A stretch of 40,704 nt of DNA from Desulfobacterales bacterium (GTDB lineage: Bacteria; Desulfobacterota; Desulfobacteria; Desulfobacterales; SURF-7): NCBI GenBank assembly GCA_018693105.1, contig JABHLN010000025.1, forward strand, positions 1 to 40,704. Direction: 5' to 3'. A program made the position numbers and the translations under genes. The notes under the pieces are model-generated. The model was given only the letters and a program-made list of their open reading frames with translations, had not been told where the DNA came from and searched no databases. Every line of letters begins with the position of its first letter. The first letter of the stretch is position 1. Positions 23,023 through 31,558 of this stretch are shown here, one piece after another.

Positions 23023-24801
23023 CTATAAAGTAATTTTCAACGCAAGCTCTTCGAGCTGCTCGTTGCTTGCATCGGATGGAGCATCAGTCAAAACACAAGC
23101 TGCTCTTTGTGTTTTGGGGAAAGCGATAACATCGCGTATTGAAGACTGACCGCAAAGCAACATTACAAGTCTGTCAAAACCAAATGCAAGTCCTCCATGA
23201 GGAGGTGCTCCCGATTCAAGCGCTCTAATAAGGAAACCAAACTTTTTATCATATTCTTCTTTTTCCATGCCAAGGGCTTTCAACACTCTTTCCTGAAGAT
23301 CCTTCTGATGAATACGGATACTTCCCCCTCCAATTTCAGAACCGTTGAGGACCAGGTCATAGGCACGAGACTTTACCGAAAGCGGATCGGACTCAAGCTT
23401 GTCATAATCTTCTTCCAGGGGCGCAGTAAATGGATGGTGCAAAGCCTGGTATCTTTTTTCAGTTTCATCATATTCGAACATGGGGAACTTTGTCACCCAC
23501 GCAAACCTGAATTCATTTTCATCTATCAGCCCTATCTTTTTCCCAATTTCGTTTCTCAGATGTCCAAGTGCCTCGTTTGTTATCTTTGGCTGATCAGCAA
23601 CAAAAAACACAAGATCACCTGGTTCCATATTGATACGCTCGGCCATACTTGCTTTTTCTTCATCTGTAAAAAATTTTGCGATTGGAGACTGCCATTCATC
23701 TTCTCTTACTTTTATCCATGCGAGACCCTTAGCCTTGTAAATGGAAACAAATTCAGTAAAACCATCGATTTCTTTTCGAGTAAAATCAACGCAGCCTTTT
23801 GCATTCAAGGCTTTGACCATGCCGCCTTTCTTAACTACAGATGCAAAAACTTTGAATCCGGTGTTTTCAACAATGTCCGATATATCTTTAAGCTCAAGTC
23901 CAAAACGAAGATCAGGCTTATCGAGACCATACCTGCTTATAGCCTCATCATAAGGAATTCGCTCAAATGGAGTTATCAGGTCTTTTCCCAGAACATCTTT
24001 GAAAAGATTTGTCACCAGACCTTCGGCAATATCCATTACATCATCTTCACCCACAAATGACATTTCCATATCTATTTGTGTAAATTCAGGCTGCCGATCA
24101 GCCCTGAGATCTTCATCCCTGAAACATTTAACTATTTGATAATACTTATCAAAACCTGATATCATAAGGAGTTGTTTAAAAAGCTGGGGAGACTGGGGGA
24201 GAGCGAAAAAGCTCCCTTGATTTACCCGGCTTGGTACAAGATAGTCTCTTGCACCTTCAGGTGTGCTCTTTGTGAGCATGGGCGTTTCAATATCAATAAA
24301 TCCATTGTTGTTCATGTAATTTCTTACGGAAACAGAAGCTTTGTGCCTTAAGAGAATATTCCTCTGGAATGTGGGCCTTCTCAAGTCAAGATGTCGGTAC
24401 TGCAAACGTATATTTTCCGAAACATCAACATTTTCTTCGATCATGAAAGGGGGTGTTTTAGCCCTATTGAGTATTTTTAGCTCCGATGCCATTACCTCAA
24501 TCATACCGGTTTTAAGATTCGTGTTTGTCATTCCATCCGGTCTCTTTTCAACACGCCCGCAAATACCTAAAACAAATTCACTCCTGATCTCATGAGCCTT
24601 TGCATGTAAATCCCTGTCATTTTCAGGATTAAAAACAACCTGTGTTACACCTTCCCTGTCACGGAGATCAATAAAAATAACTCCCCCATGATCCCTGCGG
24701 CGCTGAACCCATCCCATGAGTACAACTTCGGATCCGACAGATTCCGCATCAAGTTCACCGCAGTTGTGAGTTCTTCTCATTTCTCCAAGAATATCATTCA
24801 A
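23023..24801 (-). CDS. aspS: Aspartyl-tRNA synthetase, predicted non-discriminating (tRNA-Asp/tRNA-Asn)
   Basis: A 592-residue bacterial-type class II synthetase with an N-terminal anticodon-binding OB domain, motif 2 (CFRDEDLRADRQPEFTQ), the bacterial insertion domain, and motif 3 (GGLAFGFDRLVMLL). In the anticodon domain His38 (RRRDHGGVIFI) replaces the Leu30 of E. coli AspRS, and Gly90 stands at the position of E. coli Lys81. Published work on Pseudomonas aeruginosa associates these His and Gly residues with non-discriminating enzymes that also charge tRNA-Asn with aspartate. The GatCAB amidotransferase would then complete Asn-tRNA; it is not in this window. The gene starts 11 bp after hisS and is followed by a tRNA-Asn gene. 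Confidence 0.95.
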   Translation of the reverse strand: MNDILGEMRRTHNCGELDAESVGSEVVLMGWVQRRRDHGGVIFIDLRDREGVTQVVFNPENDRDLHAKAHEIRSEFVLGICGRVEKRPDGMTNTNLKTGMIEVMASELKILNRAKTPPFMIEENVDVSENIRLQYRHLDLRRPTFQRNILLRHKASVSVRNYMNNNGFIDIETPMLTKSTPEGARDYLVPSRVNQGSFFALPQSPQLFKQLLMISGFDKYYQIVKCFRDEDLRADRQPEFTQIDMEMSFVGEDDVMDIAEGLVTNLFKDVLGKDLITPFERIPYDEAISRYGLDKPDLRFGLELKDISDIVENTGFKVFASVVKKGGMVKALNAKGCVDFTRKEIDGFTEFVSIYKAKGLAWIKVREDEWQSPIAKFFTDEEKASMAERINMEPGDLVFFVADQPKITNEALGHLRNEIGKKIGLIDENEFRFAWVTKFPMFEYDETEKRYQALHHPFTAPLEEDYDKLESDPLSVKSRAYDLVLNGSEIGGGSIRIHQKDLQERVLKALGMEKEEYDKKFGFLIRALESGAPPHGGLAFGFDRLVMLLCGQSSIRDVIAFPKTQRAACVLTDAPSDASNEQLEELALKITL

Positions 24802-24812
24802 TGGTCAATCCC

Positions 24813-26063
24813 CTATATTAATTTTTTTATATTATCGATAATATTGTTTATACTTATTTCAGTCTGTTCTTTTGTTTTCATATTTCTTAATATGGCAAAT
24901 CCACTTTCAAGTTCATTTTCACCAAATATAAGCACGTGCATTGCATCCAGCCTGTCTGCCCGTTTCATCTGACTCTTCAGACTTTTCCCACCAAGGTCCA
25001 TTTCAGTTCGTATACCTTCAAGATTAAACAGACATTGCCAGTTAAAGGCTTCGGAAACACACCTGTCACCAAGAGCGGCAATATACAGGCTCGGTTTATT
25101 TATAAAATCTTCAACGTTAAGACCCGCTATATCAATAAGCCTTTCAAAACCGACTCCGAAACCGATTGCCGGCTGTTCAGGCCCTCCAAGAGCCTTTACA
25201 AGACCGTCATACCTTCCACCACCTGCAACAGCATTCTGAGCGCCAAGCATTTCAGTTTGGATCTCAAAGGTGGTACGGGTATAATAATCAAGGCCTCTTA
25301 CCAGACGCTTGTCAACTTTAAACGGTATATCCATTTTTTCAAGAGAAGATATGAATGTTTCAAAATGATTTCTGCATTCAGTGCATAAAAAATCACTTAT
25401 CGACGGCGCATCTGAAAGAGCCTCCCTGCATGAAGGAACTTTACAATCAAGAGTTCTCATAGGATTTTTACCGCTACGTCTTGTACAATCTTCACATAGT
25501 TTGTCCTTTACAGATTCCAGCACATCTTCAAGTGCTTTGTTAAATTTAGGCCTGCATTCCGGACATCCTAAAGAATTGACATGGGCTTTCACATCAGGAA
25601 TCGACAGTCTTTCAAAAAGCTTAGTAATCAGGAGTATTACCTGGGCATCCATAAGTGGTGATGTGACACCGAAAACTTCGGCGTTAATCTGGTAGAACTG
25701 ACGATATCTTCCTTTCTGAGGTCTTTCCCTGCGAAACATGGGGCCTATAGTGTACAACTTTCTTACAGGATCTGTTGCATACATTTTATGTTGAATATAA
25801 GATCTGACAACAGATGCCGTAGCTTCCGGCCTGAGTGTGATAAGGTCACCTTTTCTATCGGGAAAGGTATACATTTCCTTTTCCACAATATCGGTTTCCT
25901 CACCAATACTCCTTTTAAAAAGCTCCGTCCGCTCAAGAATCGGTGTTCGGATTTCAGTGAAACCAAAATCCTCAAAAAGAGCACGTGTTATTTTTTCCAC
26001 ATGCTGCCATACTTCAACTTCACCTGGAAGTATGTCTTTGAAACCCCTGATAAGCTGTATCAT
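24813..26063 (-). CDS. hisS: Histidyl-tRNA synthetase
   Basis: A class II synthetase of 416 residues when started at the ATG giving MIQLIRGFKDILPGE. The track start is a TTG six codons upstream; neither start has a clear ribosome binding site, and the ATG matches the usual HisRS beginning. Motif 2 is TIGPMFRRERPQKGRYRQFYQ, and the histidine-binding signature LVRGLDYYTRTTFE is intact. A Cys-rich segment (CPECRPKF, CEDCTRRSGKNPMRTLDC) sits in the insertion domain; many bacterial HisRS have it. The aspS gene follows after 11 bp, a common hisS-aspS pairing in bacteria. Confidence 0.96.
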   Translation of the reverse strand: MIQLIRGFKDILPGEVEVWQHVEKITRALFEDFGFTEIRTPILERTELFKRSIGEETDIVEKEMYTFPDRKGDLITLRPEATASVVRSYIQHKMYATDPVRKLYTIGPMFRRERPQKGRYRQFYQINAEVFGVTSPLMDAQVILLITKLFERLSIPDVKAHVNSLGCPECRPKFNKALEDVLESVKDKLCEDCTRRSGKNPMRTLDCKVPSCREALSDAPSISDFLCTECRNHFETFISSLEKMDIPFKVDKRLVRGLDYYTRTTFEIQTEMLGAQNAVAGGGRYDGLVKALGGPEQPAIGFGVGFERLIDIAGLNVEDFINKPSLYIAALGDRCVSEAFNWQCLFNLEGIRTEMDLGGKSLKSQMKRADRLDAMHVLIFGENELESGFAILRNMKTKEQTEISINNIIDNIKKLI

Positions 26064-26477
26064 ACTATTATAAACTTTCAATTTCGTTAGTTTTATTCAA
26101 TAACCACAACTCTGTTTTCAAGTCATGCATAAATTTTTTATATTATATAACTGCACAAGTTTAGTCAATATTTATGTTACTTTAGGTAAAAGTAAAATAT
26201 TTGATTTACTAATAATTTATATAGTTACACATGGTATGGAACAAAAGAAGCCGATTATTATTTTTTGCTTTCTTTCCATTTAAAATAGGGATAAAATGTA
26301 AAAAAGTTATATAGCTTCAAAAAACTTACTACTTAGTTAAATTGCTTACGTAAAAAAATAGTATGACCGATGAGTAATTAAGCCGTGGTATTTCATATAT
26401 AAGCCATGGCGCTTGGCTAAACACGATAATTTATAAATCCAATCAATAATTATTTTTCTTAATAAAATGGAGGATCC
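26064..26477. other. Divergent intergenic region between hisS and panB
   Basis: About 410 bp of A+T-rich DNA with a decayed repeat copy (annotated) in its right part. No gene or clear promoter stands out. Confidence 0.5.
26342..26427 (-). repeat. Decayed copy of the dispersed repeat upstream of panB
   Basis: ACGTAAAAAAATAGTATGACCGATGAGTAATTAAG followed by TTTCATATATAAGCCATGGCGCTTGGCTAAACACG follows the consensus CGTAAAAAAGTATAACCGATGGCTAAGTAAAAATCTTCATATACAAGGCATAGCGTTTGGCCA with several changes. Only about half of the element remains. Confidence 0.6.
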
Positions 26478-27266
26478 ATGAAATCTCAAATAACACTTAC
26501 CTCCCTGTATAAGATGAAAGAAAAGGGTGAGAAAATAGCTGTTCTCACTGCATATGATTACCCGTTTGCAACTATGGCGGATGAATCAGGCATACATATC
26601 ATACTTGTAGGAGATTCACTTGGAAATGTTGTGCAGGGCCAAAAAACAACCCTGCCGGTAACTATGGATGAAATGATATACCACACCCGCATTGTATCTA
26701 GAGCTGTAAAACACGCCATGGTTATCGGTGACATGCCCTTTTTGTCCTATCAGGCAAGCATAAAAGATGCAATTTACAACGCGGGCCGTTTTTTAAAAGA
26801 GGCCGGAGCGGGAGCAGTGAAACTCGAAGGTGGAGCTTCGGTAAGTGAACTGATTAAAGCAATCTCTGATGCATCTATACCGGTTCAGGCTCATATCGGC
26901 CTTACTCCCCAGTCAGTGCATAAAATGGGCGGATTCAAGGTACAGCGTGATGAAGATCGTCTTATGGAAGATGCTATAAAAGTTGAAGAGGCCGGAGCCT
27001 TTTCGGTAGTACTGGAGGGAATACCTGCCGATATTTCAAAAAAAATAACCGACAATCTTAAAATACCTACAATAGGAATAGGTGCAGGTCCTGATTGCGA
27101 TGGGCAGGTGCTGGTTTTGCATGATCTTCTTGGCCTTAATCTGCGACACCTTCCGAAATTCGTAAAACAATATGCCAGCCTTGGTGAAGATGCCAGAAAA
27201 GGTATGAAAAAATATATTGAGGAAGTCCAGAAAGGGGTGTTTCCTTCAAAAGATCATTGTTATTAA
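26478..27266 (+). CDS. panB: 3-methyl-2-oxobutanoate hydroxymethyltransferase PanB
   Basis: First step of pantothenate and CoA synthesis: adds a hydroxymethyl group from methylene-tetrahydrofolate to ketoisovalerate to make ketopantoate. The 262-residue protein has the metal and substrate motifs [56 protein letters not shown], and [29 protein letters not shown] ribosome binding site precedes the ATG. The DUF2520 gene follows after 21 bp and may carry out the next step. No panC or panD is in the window. Confidence 0.97.
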   Translation: MKSQITLTSLYKMKEKGEKIAVLTAYDYPFATMADESGIHIILVGDSLGNVVQGQKTTLPVTMDEMIYHTRIVSRAVKHAMVIGDMPFLSYQASIKDAIYNAGRFLKEAGAGAVKLEGGASVSELIKAISDASIPVQAHIGLTPQSVHKMGGFKVQRDEDRLMEDAIKVEEAGAFSVVLEGIPADISKKITDNLKIPTIGIGAGPDCDGQVLVLHDLLGLNLRHLPKFVKQYASLGEDARKGMKKYIEEVQKGVFPSKDHCY

Positions 27267-27287
27267 CTTAGTAAAGGATTCTCTTTA

Positions 27288-28154
27288 ATGAAACCATCTT
27301 TTGCAATCGTCGGATGCGGCCGGGTGGGAACAGCCCTTGGCAGACAACTTGTAAAGACAGGCTATAAACTTGTCGGGCTGGCAAGTAAAACCATAACATC
27401 CGCAGAAAAGGCTGCCGGTATAATTGGTACCGGTGAAGCTTTTCAAACACCCTGGGAAGCCTCAAAATCTGCCGATGTTGTATTCATTACTACCCCGGAT
27501 GGTGTAATTAATGAGTGCTGTGAAGAAATATCCAAAAAAAAAGGTTTTAAAAAAGACGCAATAGTACTGCACTGTAGCGGGGCACTCCCATCTACCATAC
27601 TTTCAGGGGCAAAAAAATGTAATGTTCTAACAGGTTCAATGCATCCCCTGCAAAGCTTTGCAACATCATACAAATCCGGAAATCCTTTTGAGGGGATTGT
27701 TATTTCTGTTGAAGGTGATAAGGCCGCAGTAGATATTTCAAAAAAAATAGCAAAAGAGCTTGGTGCTGTATCTATAGAGATTAAAACTGACGGCAAAGCA
27801 ATGTATCATGCTTCGGCAGTAGCAGCATCAAATTATCTTGTGACATTAATGGATTTTGCTTTTAAGATTCTCCGGGAAGCCGGGATACCGGAAAATGAAG
27901 CTTTTAAAGTTTTAAGCCCCCTCGTAGAAGGCACCCTTGCAAACATTGAAAATGTTGGCACTATAAAAGCGTTAACGGGTCCAATCGCAAGAGGTGACAT
28001 CTCCACTATAAAAACACATCTGGAAAATATCAGCGACAAAAGCCCGGAATTATTGAACCTTTATAAAACGCTAGGTTTTTATACAACAGAAATTGCAAAA
28101 CAGAAAGGGACAATTAACGAGTCAACAGCCGGGGAATTAAAAAAAATATTTTAG
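27288..28154 (+). CDS. Rossmann-fold/DUF2520 oxidoreductase, candidate ketopantoate reductase
   Basis: A 288-residue NAD(P)-binding protein. The dinucleotide fold is at the N-terminus (FAIVGCGRVGTALGRQL). The middle holds VLHCSGALPSTIL and GSMHPLQSF, and the C-terminal half is the all-helical DUF2520 region (MYHASAVAASNYLVTLMDFAF, with Asn and Ser/Ala positions typical of 6-phosphogluconate-dehydrogenase-like folds). It follows panB closely, and panE is absent here. I recall that the alternative ketopantoate reductase PanG described in Francisella has a similar architecture, so this gene could do that step; the assignment is from context and memory. Confidence 0.75.
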   Translation: MKPSFAIVGCGRVGTALGRQLVKTGYKLVGLASKTITSAEKAAGIIGTGEAFQTPWEASKSADVVFITTPDGVINECCEEISKKKGFKKDAIVLHCSGALPSTILSGAKKCNVLTGSMHPLQSFATSYKSGNPFEGIVISVEGDKAAVDISKKIAKELGAVSIEIKTDGKAMYHASAVAASNYLVTLMDFAFKILREAGIPENEAFKVLSPLVEGTLANIENVGTIKALTGPIARGDISTIKTHLENISDKSPELLNLYKTLGFYTTEIAKQKGTINESTAGELKKIF

Positions 28155-28354
28155 ATAATACTATTTCTGCTACTCATTTTACTTTTTCCAAAAGTATCAG
28201 GCTTCATAACTTAAAACTCATTTACTATTATGGACAGTCTTGATTTAGTAATTTAAACCTTCAGGAACGTTCATTTTTCAGTCTTAATTTTCGTTTAAAG
28301 GAAATTGAATTATAATTTTTCGAGTATATTTCTTACCAGACTCACCTTAACCAT

Positions 28355-29179
28355 CTAATTCTTCTGCCCCTCCAAGTTATTTTTATTAATTTTTCTAACC
28401 GGCAGGATAAAAGCTCTCTCTTTTTTTCTCTGACGATGTATTTCTCCGGAATATAGTGAGACCGCATATGCATGAAGTTTTTTATCTGATATCCCTGTCC
28501 CTGTCCAATATGATGCATGAACAACAATATTTACAAAAGGATTTGGTTCAACAAGTGCAGGAAATTGCATTTCTGTATCAATTAAACTTTTCCATTGTTT
28601 TACAGTAGGAAGCTCCCAGTCTGTGTAACTTCCGTGCTTGAAATCCCTGCAGCTCCTAACAGCATCATTCCAGGTAACCGATGAAAAAAAGTCCAGTCTC
28701 CACCCGTTTTTTATCCACATAAGTTTTGTTGCATTATCTGTTATAGTCCCGTCTTTATTGTCTATGAATCGCTTTTTAGTATTATTTGCATATTGATTTT
28801 TTTGGCCTTTCTCTACTGCACGTTTTTTATTTATCTTAGAATTAAACACAACAGGATCATGAAACTCATATATACCACAATAACTTACCGCTCCTTCTAT
28901 TTTCAATTTATTCCATACTTTCATAGCCTTTTTCCGGTCATCGTATCTACCAAGATATACACGGTAAAACATTCCTTTACCTTGTACATCAGTCTTTTTC
29001 CAAAAAACTGTCTTCTCTTTTGTTTTCAAGGAGTTTGTATATTTGTTTGCATTTTGTAGAAGTTTAAATGATGCAAGATGGATACTATAGTGCGTTTCAT
29101 TTAATCTTTTAGCAAAGCAGTTTGTTAGAAAAAAAACAGCTGGGAAAAAAATAATTACTATTTTTAAAATATTTTTCAT
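28355..29179 (-). CDS. SPOR- and DUF1566-domain lipoprotein
   Basis: A 274-residue exported protein. Residues 1-21 are a lipoprotein signal (VFFLTNC). Residues 28-110 look like a SPOR domain (YSIHLASFKLLQNANKYTNSL ... YRVYLGRYDDRKKAMKVWNKL), a fold that binds denuded septal murein. Residues 138-265 are a DUF1566 domain (RFIDNKDGTITDNATKLMWIK, WELPTVKQWKSLID, YWTGTG, FILPVRK), a C-type-lectin-like fold. The same DUF1566 signature ends the caspase-like protein 3 kb away, which ties this gene to the signalling island. It is transcribed away from the cyclase-FHA gene. Function unknown; an envelope sensor or adaptor is inferred. Confidence 0.78.
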   Translation of the reverse strand: MKNILKIVIIFFPAVFFLTNCFAKRLNETHYSIHLASFKLLQNANKYTNSLKTKEKTVFWKKTDVQGKGMFYRVYLGRYDDRKKAMKVWNKLKIEGAVSYCGIYEFHDPVVFNSKINKKRAVEKGQKNQYANNTKKRFIDNKDGTITDNATKLMWIKNGWRLDFFSSVTWNDAVRSCRDFKHGSYTDWELPTVKQWKSLIDTEMQFPALVEPNPFVNIVVHASYWTGTGISDKKLHAYAVSLYSGEIHRQRKKERAFILPVRKINKNNLEGQKN

Positions 29180-29239
29180 GATATAATATTTTACAACATA
29201 TAAAACACAGATTAATCAAGCATAAATTAATTTTTTCCA

Positions 29240-29268
29240 TTGACACAACTGATACTATTAAATATTAT
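29240..29268 (+). promoter_or_regulatory. Promoter of the cyclase-FHA gene
   Basis: A perfect TTGACA, a 17-bp spacer and TATTAT. The -10 region lies inside a 25-bp near-perfect palindrome annotated separately. Confidence 0.65.
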
Positions 29269-29272
29269 CAGT
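29248..29272. promoter_or_regulatory. 25-bp near-perfect palindrome over the cyclase-FHA promoter
   Basis: ACTGATACTATT-A-AATATTATCAGT: eleven of twelve base pairs are symmetric. It covers the spacer end and the -10 box, the position of a repressor operator. I see no second copy in the window. Confidence 0.55.
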
Positions 29273-29351
29273 TTTTAAATAGTGTTTTTCATATAATGGC
29301 GAAAGCGCTGGATTTAATAATTATCAGGGATATATCATATTAAGGGGAAGC

Positions 29352-30263
29352 ATGCCTAGAGAAACAGCTACAGTCGCAATCCTCTTTGCTGACATAGCAA
29401 AAAGTACTCAGATATATGAATCGCTGGGCAATAAAATCGCTCAAAATCTCATAGCGGTATGCCTGAGTCATCTCTCGAATGTTACTCTGAAACACAAAGG
29501 AACAATTATTAAAACCATTGGTGATGAGCTGATGTGTACGTTTCCCACTCCTTATGATGCAGTTGAAGCTGCAAAGGAAATGCATCAGACCCTTGAAGAA
29601 ATAGTAATTCCTGAAAAACCGGGTTATCCTCCACCAAATATCTATGTAGGCATTCAATACGGCAGAGTTGTCATGGAAAAAGGTGATGTTTTCGGTGATG
29701 CTGTAAACGTTGCCGCCCGAATGGTCTCATATGCAAAACAACGTCAGATCATAACAACTGATGAAACCATAAAAGCCTTGCCTCCCGGCCACGATACAAT
29801 GGTGCAATGCATCGATTCAACTAATATCAAAGGCAAATCAGGAAAAATCGATATTTATGAGATAATATGGGAACAGCATGACGTTACTGTTATGTTTGAT
29901 AGCCCTGATGATGATTCCATTAATCCTCTGAACATACAAACTCACCTTGAATTAGAATATCAGGGAAAAAATATTGTCGTAGACCAGAATAATCCCGCTG
30001 TCACACTTGGGCGACAGAACCACAATGATATTGTAGTTCAGGACAATCCGGTTTCCAGAACACATGCGCGAATCGAATACCGAAGAGGTAAATTTTCACT
30101 GATTGACCAGAGTTCAAACGGTTCCCACATCCTTATCCAGGGTAAAAAAAGCGTTACACTCAAACGTGACGAATACTCTCTTATCGGATACGGCGTCATT
30201 GGTCTTGGCCGCAAAGTAGACTCTGATTCTCCATTCGCAATAAGCTATAAAATCAAATTATAA
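29352..30263 (+). CDS. Class III adenylate cyclase fused to an FHA domain
   Basis: A 303-residue soluble protein. Residues 5-175 are a class III nucleotide cyclase domain with every catalytic position filled: metal-binding Asp14 (FADIAKST) and Asp58 (TIGDELM), purine-selecting Lys54 and Asp112, and transition-state Asn119 and Arg123 in FGDAVNVAARM. The Lys/Asp pair predicts ATP, hence cAMP. Residues 203-300 are an FHA domain with the phosphothreonine-binding residues in LGRQNHND (Arg221), PVSRTHARIEYR (Ser235, His238) and SSNGSHI (Asn256). The FHA domain should dock to a phosphorylated partner, and a Ser/Thr kinase lies 5 kb downstream. The ribosome binding site is AAGGGGAAG. Confidence 0.93.
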   Translation: MPRETATVAILFADIAKSTQIYESLGNKIAQNLIAVCLSHLSNVTLKHKGTIIKTIGDELMCTFPTPYDAVEAAKEMHQTLEEIVIPEKPGYPPPNIYVGIQYGRVVMEKGDVFGDAVNVAARMVSYAKQRQIITTDETIKALPPGHDTMVQCIDSTNIKGKSGKIDIYEIIWEQHDVTVMFDSPDDDSINPLNIQTHLELEYQGKNIVVDQNNPAVTLGRQNHNDIVVQDNPVSRTHARIEYRRGKFSLIDQSSNGSHILIQGKKSVTLKRDEYSLIGYGVIGLGRKVDSDSPFAISYKIKL

Positions 30264-30381
30264 CTGAAATTAGATTTCTTTATATAAACTCATTATCCCT
30301 AACAATATTTCAGGATACTTAATTCCCGAATCTTACTTCTTTCACTCATTTAGATCTATGAGCCACAAGTAATTATTATAT

Positions 30382-30426
30382 ATGACTAAGTAGAATCATC
30401 TACAAAGCATGGTTTTCGGCCATGTA
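30382..30426 (-). repeat. Decayed fragment of the dispersed repeat
   Basis: ATGACTAAGTAGAATCATCTACAAAGCATGGTTTTCGGCCATG follows the consensus ATGGCTAAGTAAAAATCTTCATATACAAGGCATAGCGTTTGGCCAGG with substitutions and small deletions. Confidence 0.5.
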
Positions 30427-30533
30427 TATATAGTTATATGACAACTATAAAGATTAAAAAATTTCCAACAAAATATTACTATGATAATATCAAACGGAAG
30501 ACAATAAGGACGGGGGTAGAAAAAAACCGGATT

Positions 30534-31319
30534 TTAAACTCTGGAAATTACAACACTCACATTGTCATTTCCACCGGCATTATTTGCAGCATCAATGAGC
30601 TTTTGTGTTAGATTATTTACATCAGTTTCTTCGTTCATGATATTGATAATTTCGTCTTCAACAATCATATCATTAAGGCCATCACTGCACATGAAATATA
30701 AATCACCTTTCTTATATTCTTCCCATGCAATGTCAGGTACTGCTCCCTTGCTTGGACCAATAGCTCTTGTAATAACATTTTTCCCGGGCTTTTCACCTTT
30801 TTTCCCTTTAACTTCCCATTCGGAAAATGCGGAATGGTCAGAGGTCAGGCGCTGGAGCTTAGAATCTCTCCAACGATACAGCCTGCTGTCACCAACATGG
30901 AACCACAATATATATATACCAACAAAAACAACTCCGACTAAGGTGGTGCCCATATAACGCTCTAAATTTGCTTCCTTGTTACGCTTCTGGAGTTCTGCAT
31001 TTGCTTTGGATACAGCATCGTCAACCATAGAATAAAGACAATTAATTTCTGTAGGGATCCCTTCCACCTGCGTAGTATCCATAACCTTTTCGGACAATAT
31101 ATCCGGCTGGATATGCTGGGAAATAACTTCCAGAGCAGTTGAGCTTGCCTCTGATCCACGTTCATGCCCACCCATGCCATCTGCGAGTAGCAAACAAAAT
31201 CCGTCCTCATGCAGACTTATAGAATCCTCATTTTCAGATCGTACACGTCCGGGATCAGATATACCGCAGGCAGCAATACTTGAGGTCTCGACTTTAATAG
31301 TTTTTTTTTCTCTATCCAT
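30534..31319 (-). CDS. PP2C-type Ser/Thr protein phosphatase (first of two)
   Basis: A 261-residue cytoplasmic metal-dependent phosphatase. All metal and phosphate motifs are present: SENEDS, LLLADGMGGHERG, FHVGDSRLYRW, FMCSDGLNDMI and GGNDNVSVVISR. The track starts at a TTG; the ATG five codons later is preferred, although neither has a clear ribosome binding site. The gene converges on the cyclase-FHA gene and diverges from the caspase-like operon, with back-to-back promoters between. It should reverse phosphorylation by the membrane kinase of the island. Confidence 0.93.
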   Translation of the reverse strand: MDREKKTIKVETSSIAACGISDPGRVRSENEDSISLHEDGFCLLLADGMGGHERGSEASSTALEVISQHIQPDILSEKVMDTTQVEGIPTEINCLYSMVDDAVSKANAELQKRNKEANLERYMGTTLVGVVFVGIYILWFHVGDSRLYRWRDSKLQRLTSDHSAFSEWEVKGKKGEKPGKNVITRAIGPSKGAVPDIAWEEYKKGDLYFMCSDGLNDMIVEDEIINIMNEETDVNNLTQKLIDAANNAGGNDNVSVVISRV

Positions 31320-31359
31320 GTGTTTTGTCTGCAAAGAAAGTCAATAACGATAATTTTTT

Positions 31360-31389
31360 TATATAATATAAATAACAGCACATTGTCAA
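31360..31389 (-). promoter_or_regulatory. Promoter of the first PP2C gene
   Basis: On the minus strand a perfect TTGACA, 18 bp, TATATA. Confidence 0.55.
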
Positions 31390-31458
31390 TAACTACGTGT
31401 TATTATTTTTATCAGTGTTTTTACATATAGATAACCTAATTGATATAAAGAATGCCAC

Positions 31459-31487
31459 TTGACAGTTTAATAATAACATCATATATA
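31459..31487 (+). promoter_or_regulatory. Promoter of the caspase-like/PP2C/kinase operon
   Basis: A perfect TTGACA, 17 bp, TATATA, giving a leader of about 65 nt. It is back-to-back with the PP2C promoter. Confidence 0.65.
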
Positions 31488-31558
31488 AATTATGTTTTTC
31501 ACAAGGAATATCGGATATAAAAACAGATTTTTAAAACTAATTCTTCTGGAAAAAAAAT

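Noticed and set aside
23197-24060. 287-aa plus-strand ORF opposite aspS
   Set aside because: Antisense shadow of aspS: rich in Phe, Ile and Ser, no domain, no ribosome binding site, while aspS is certain.
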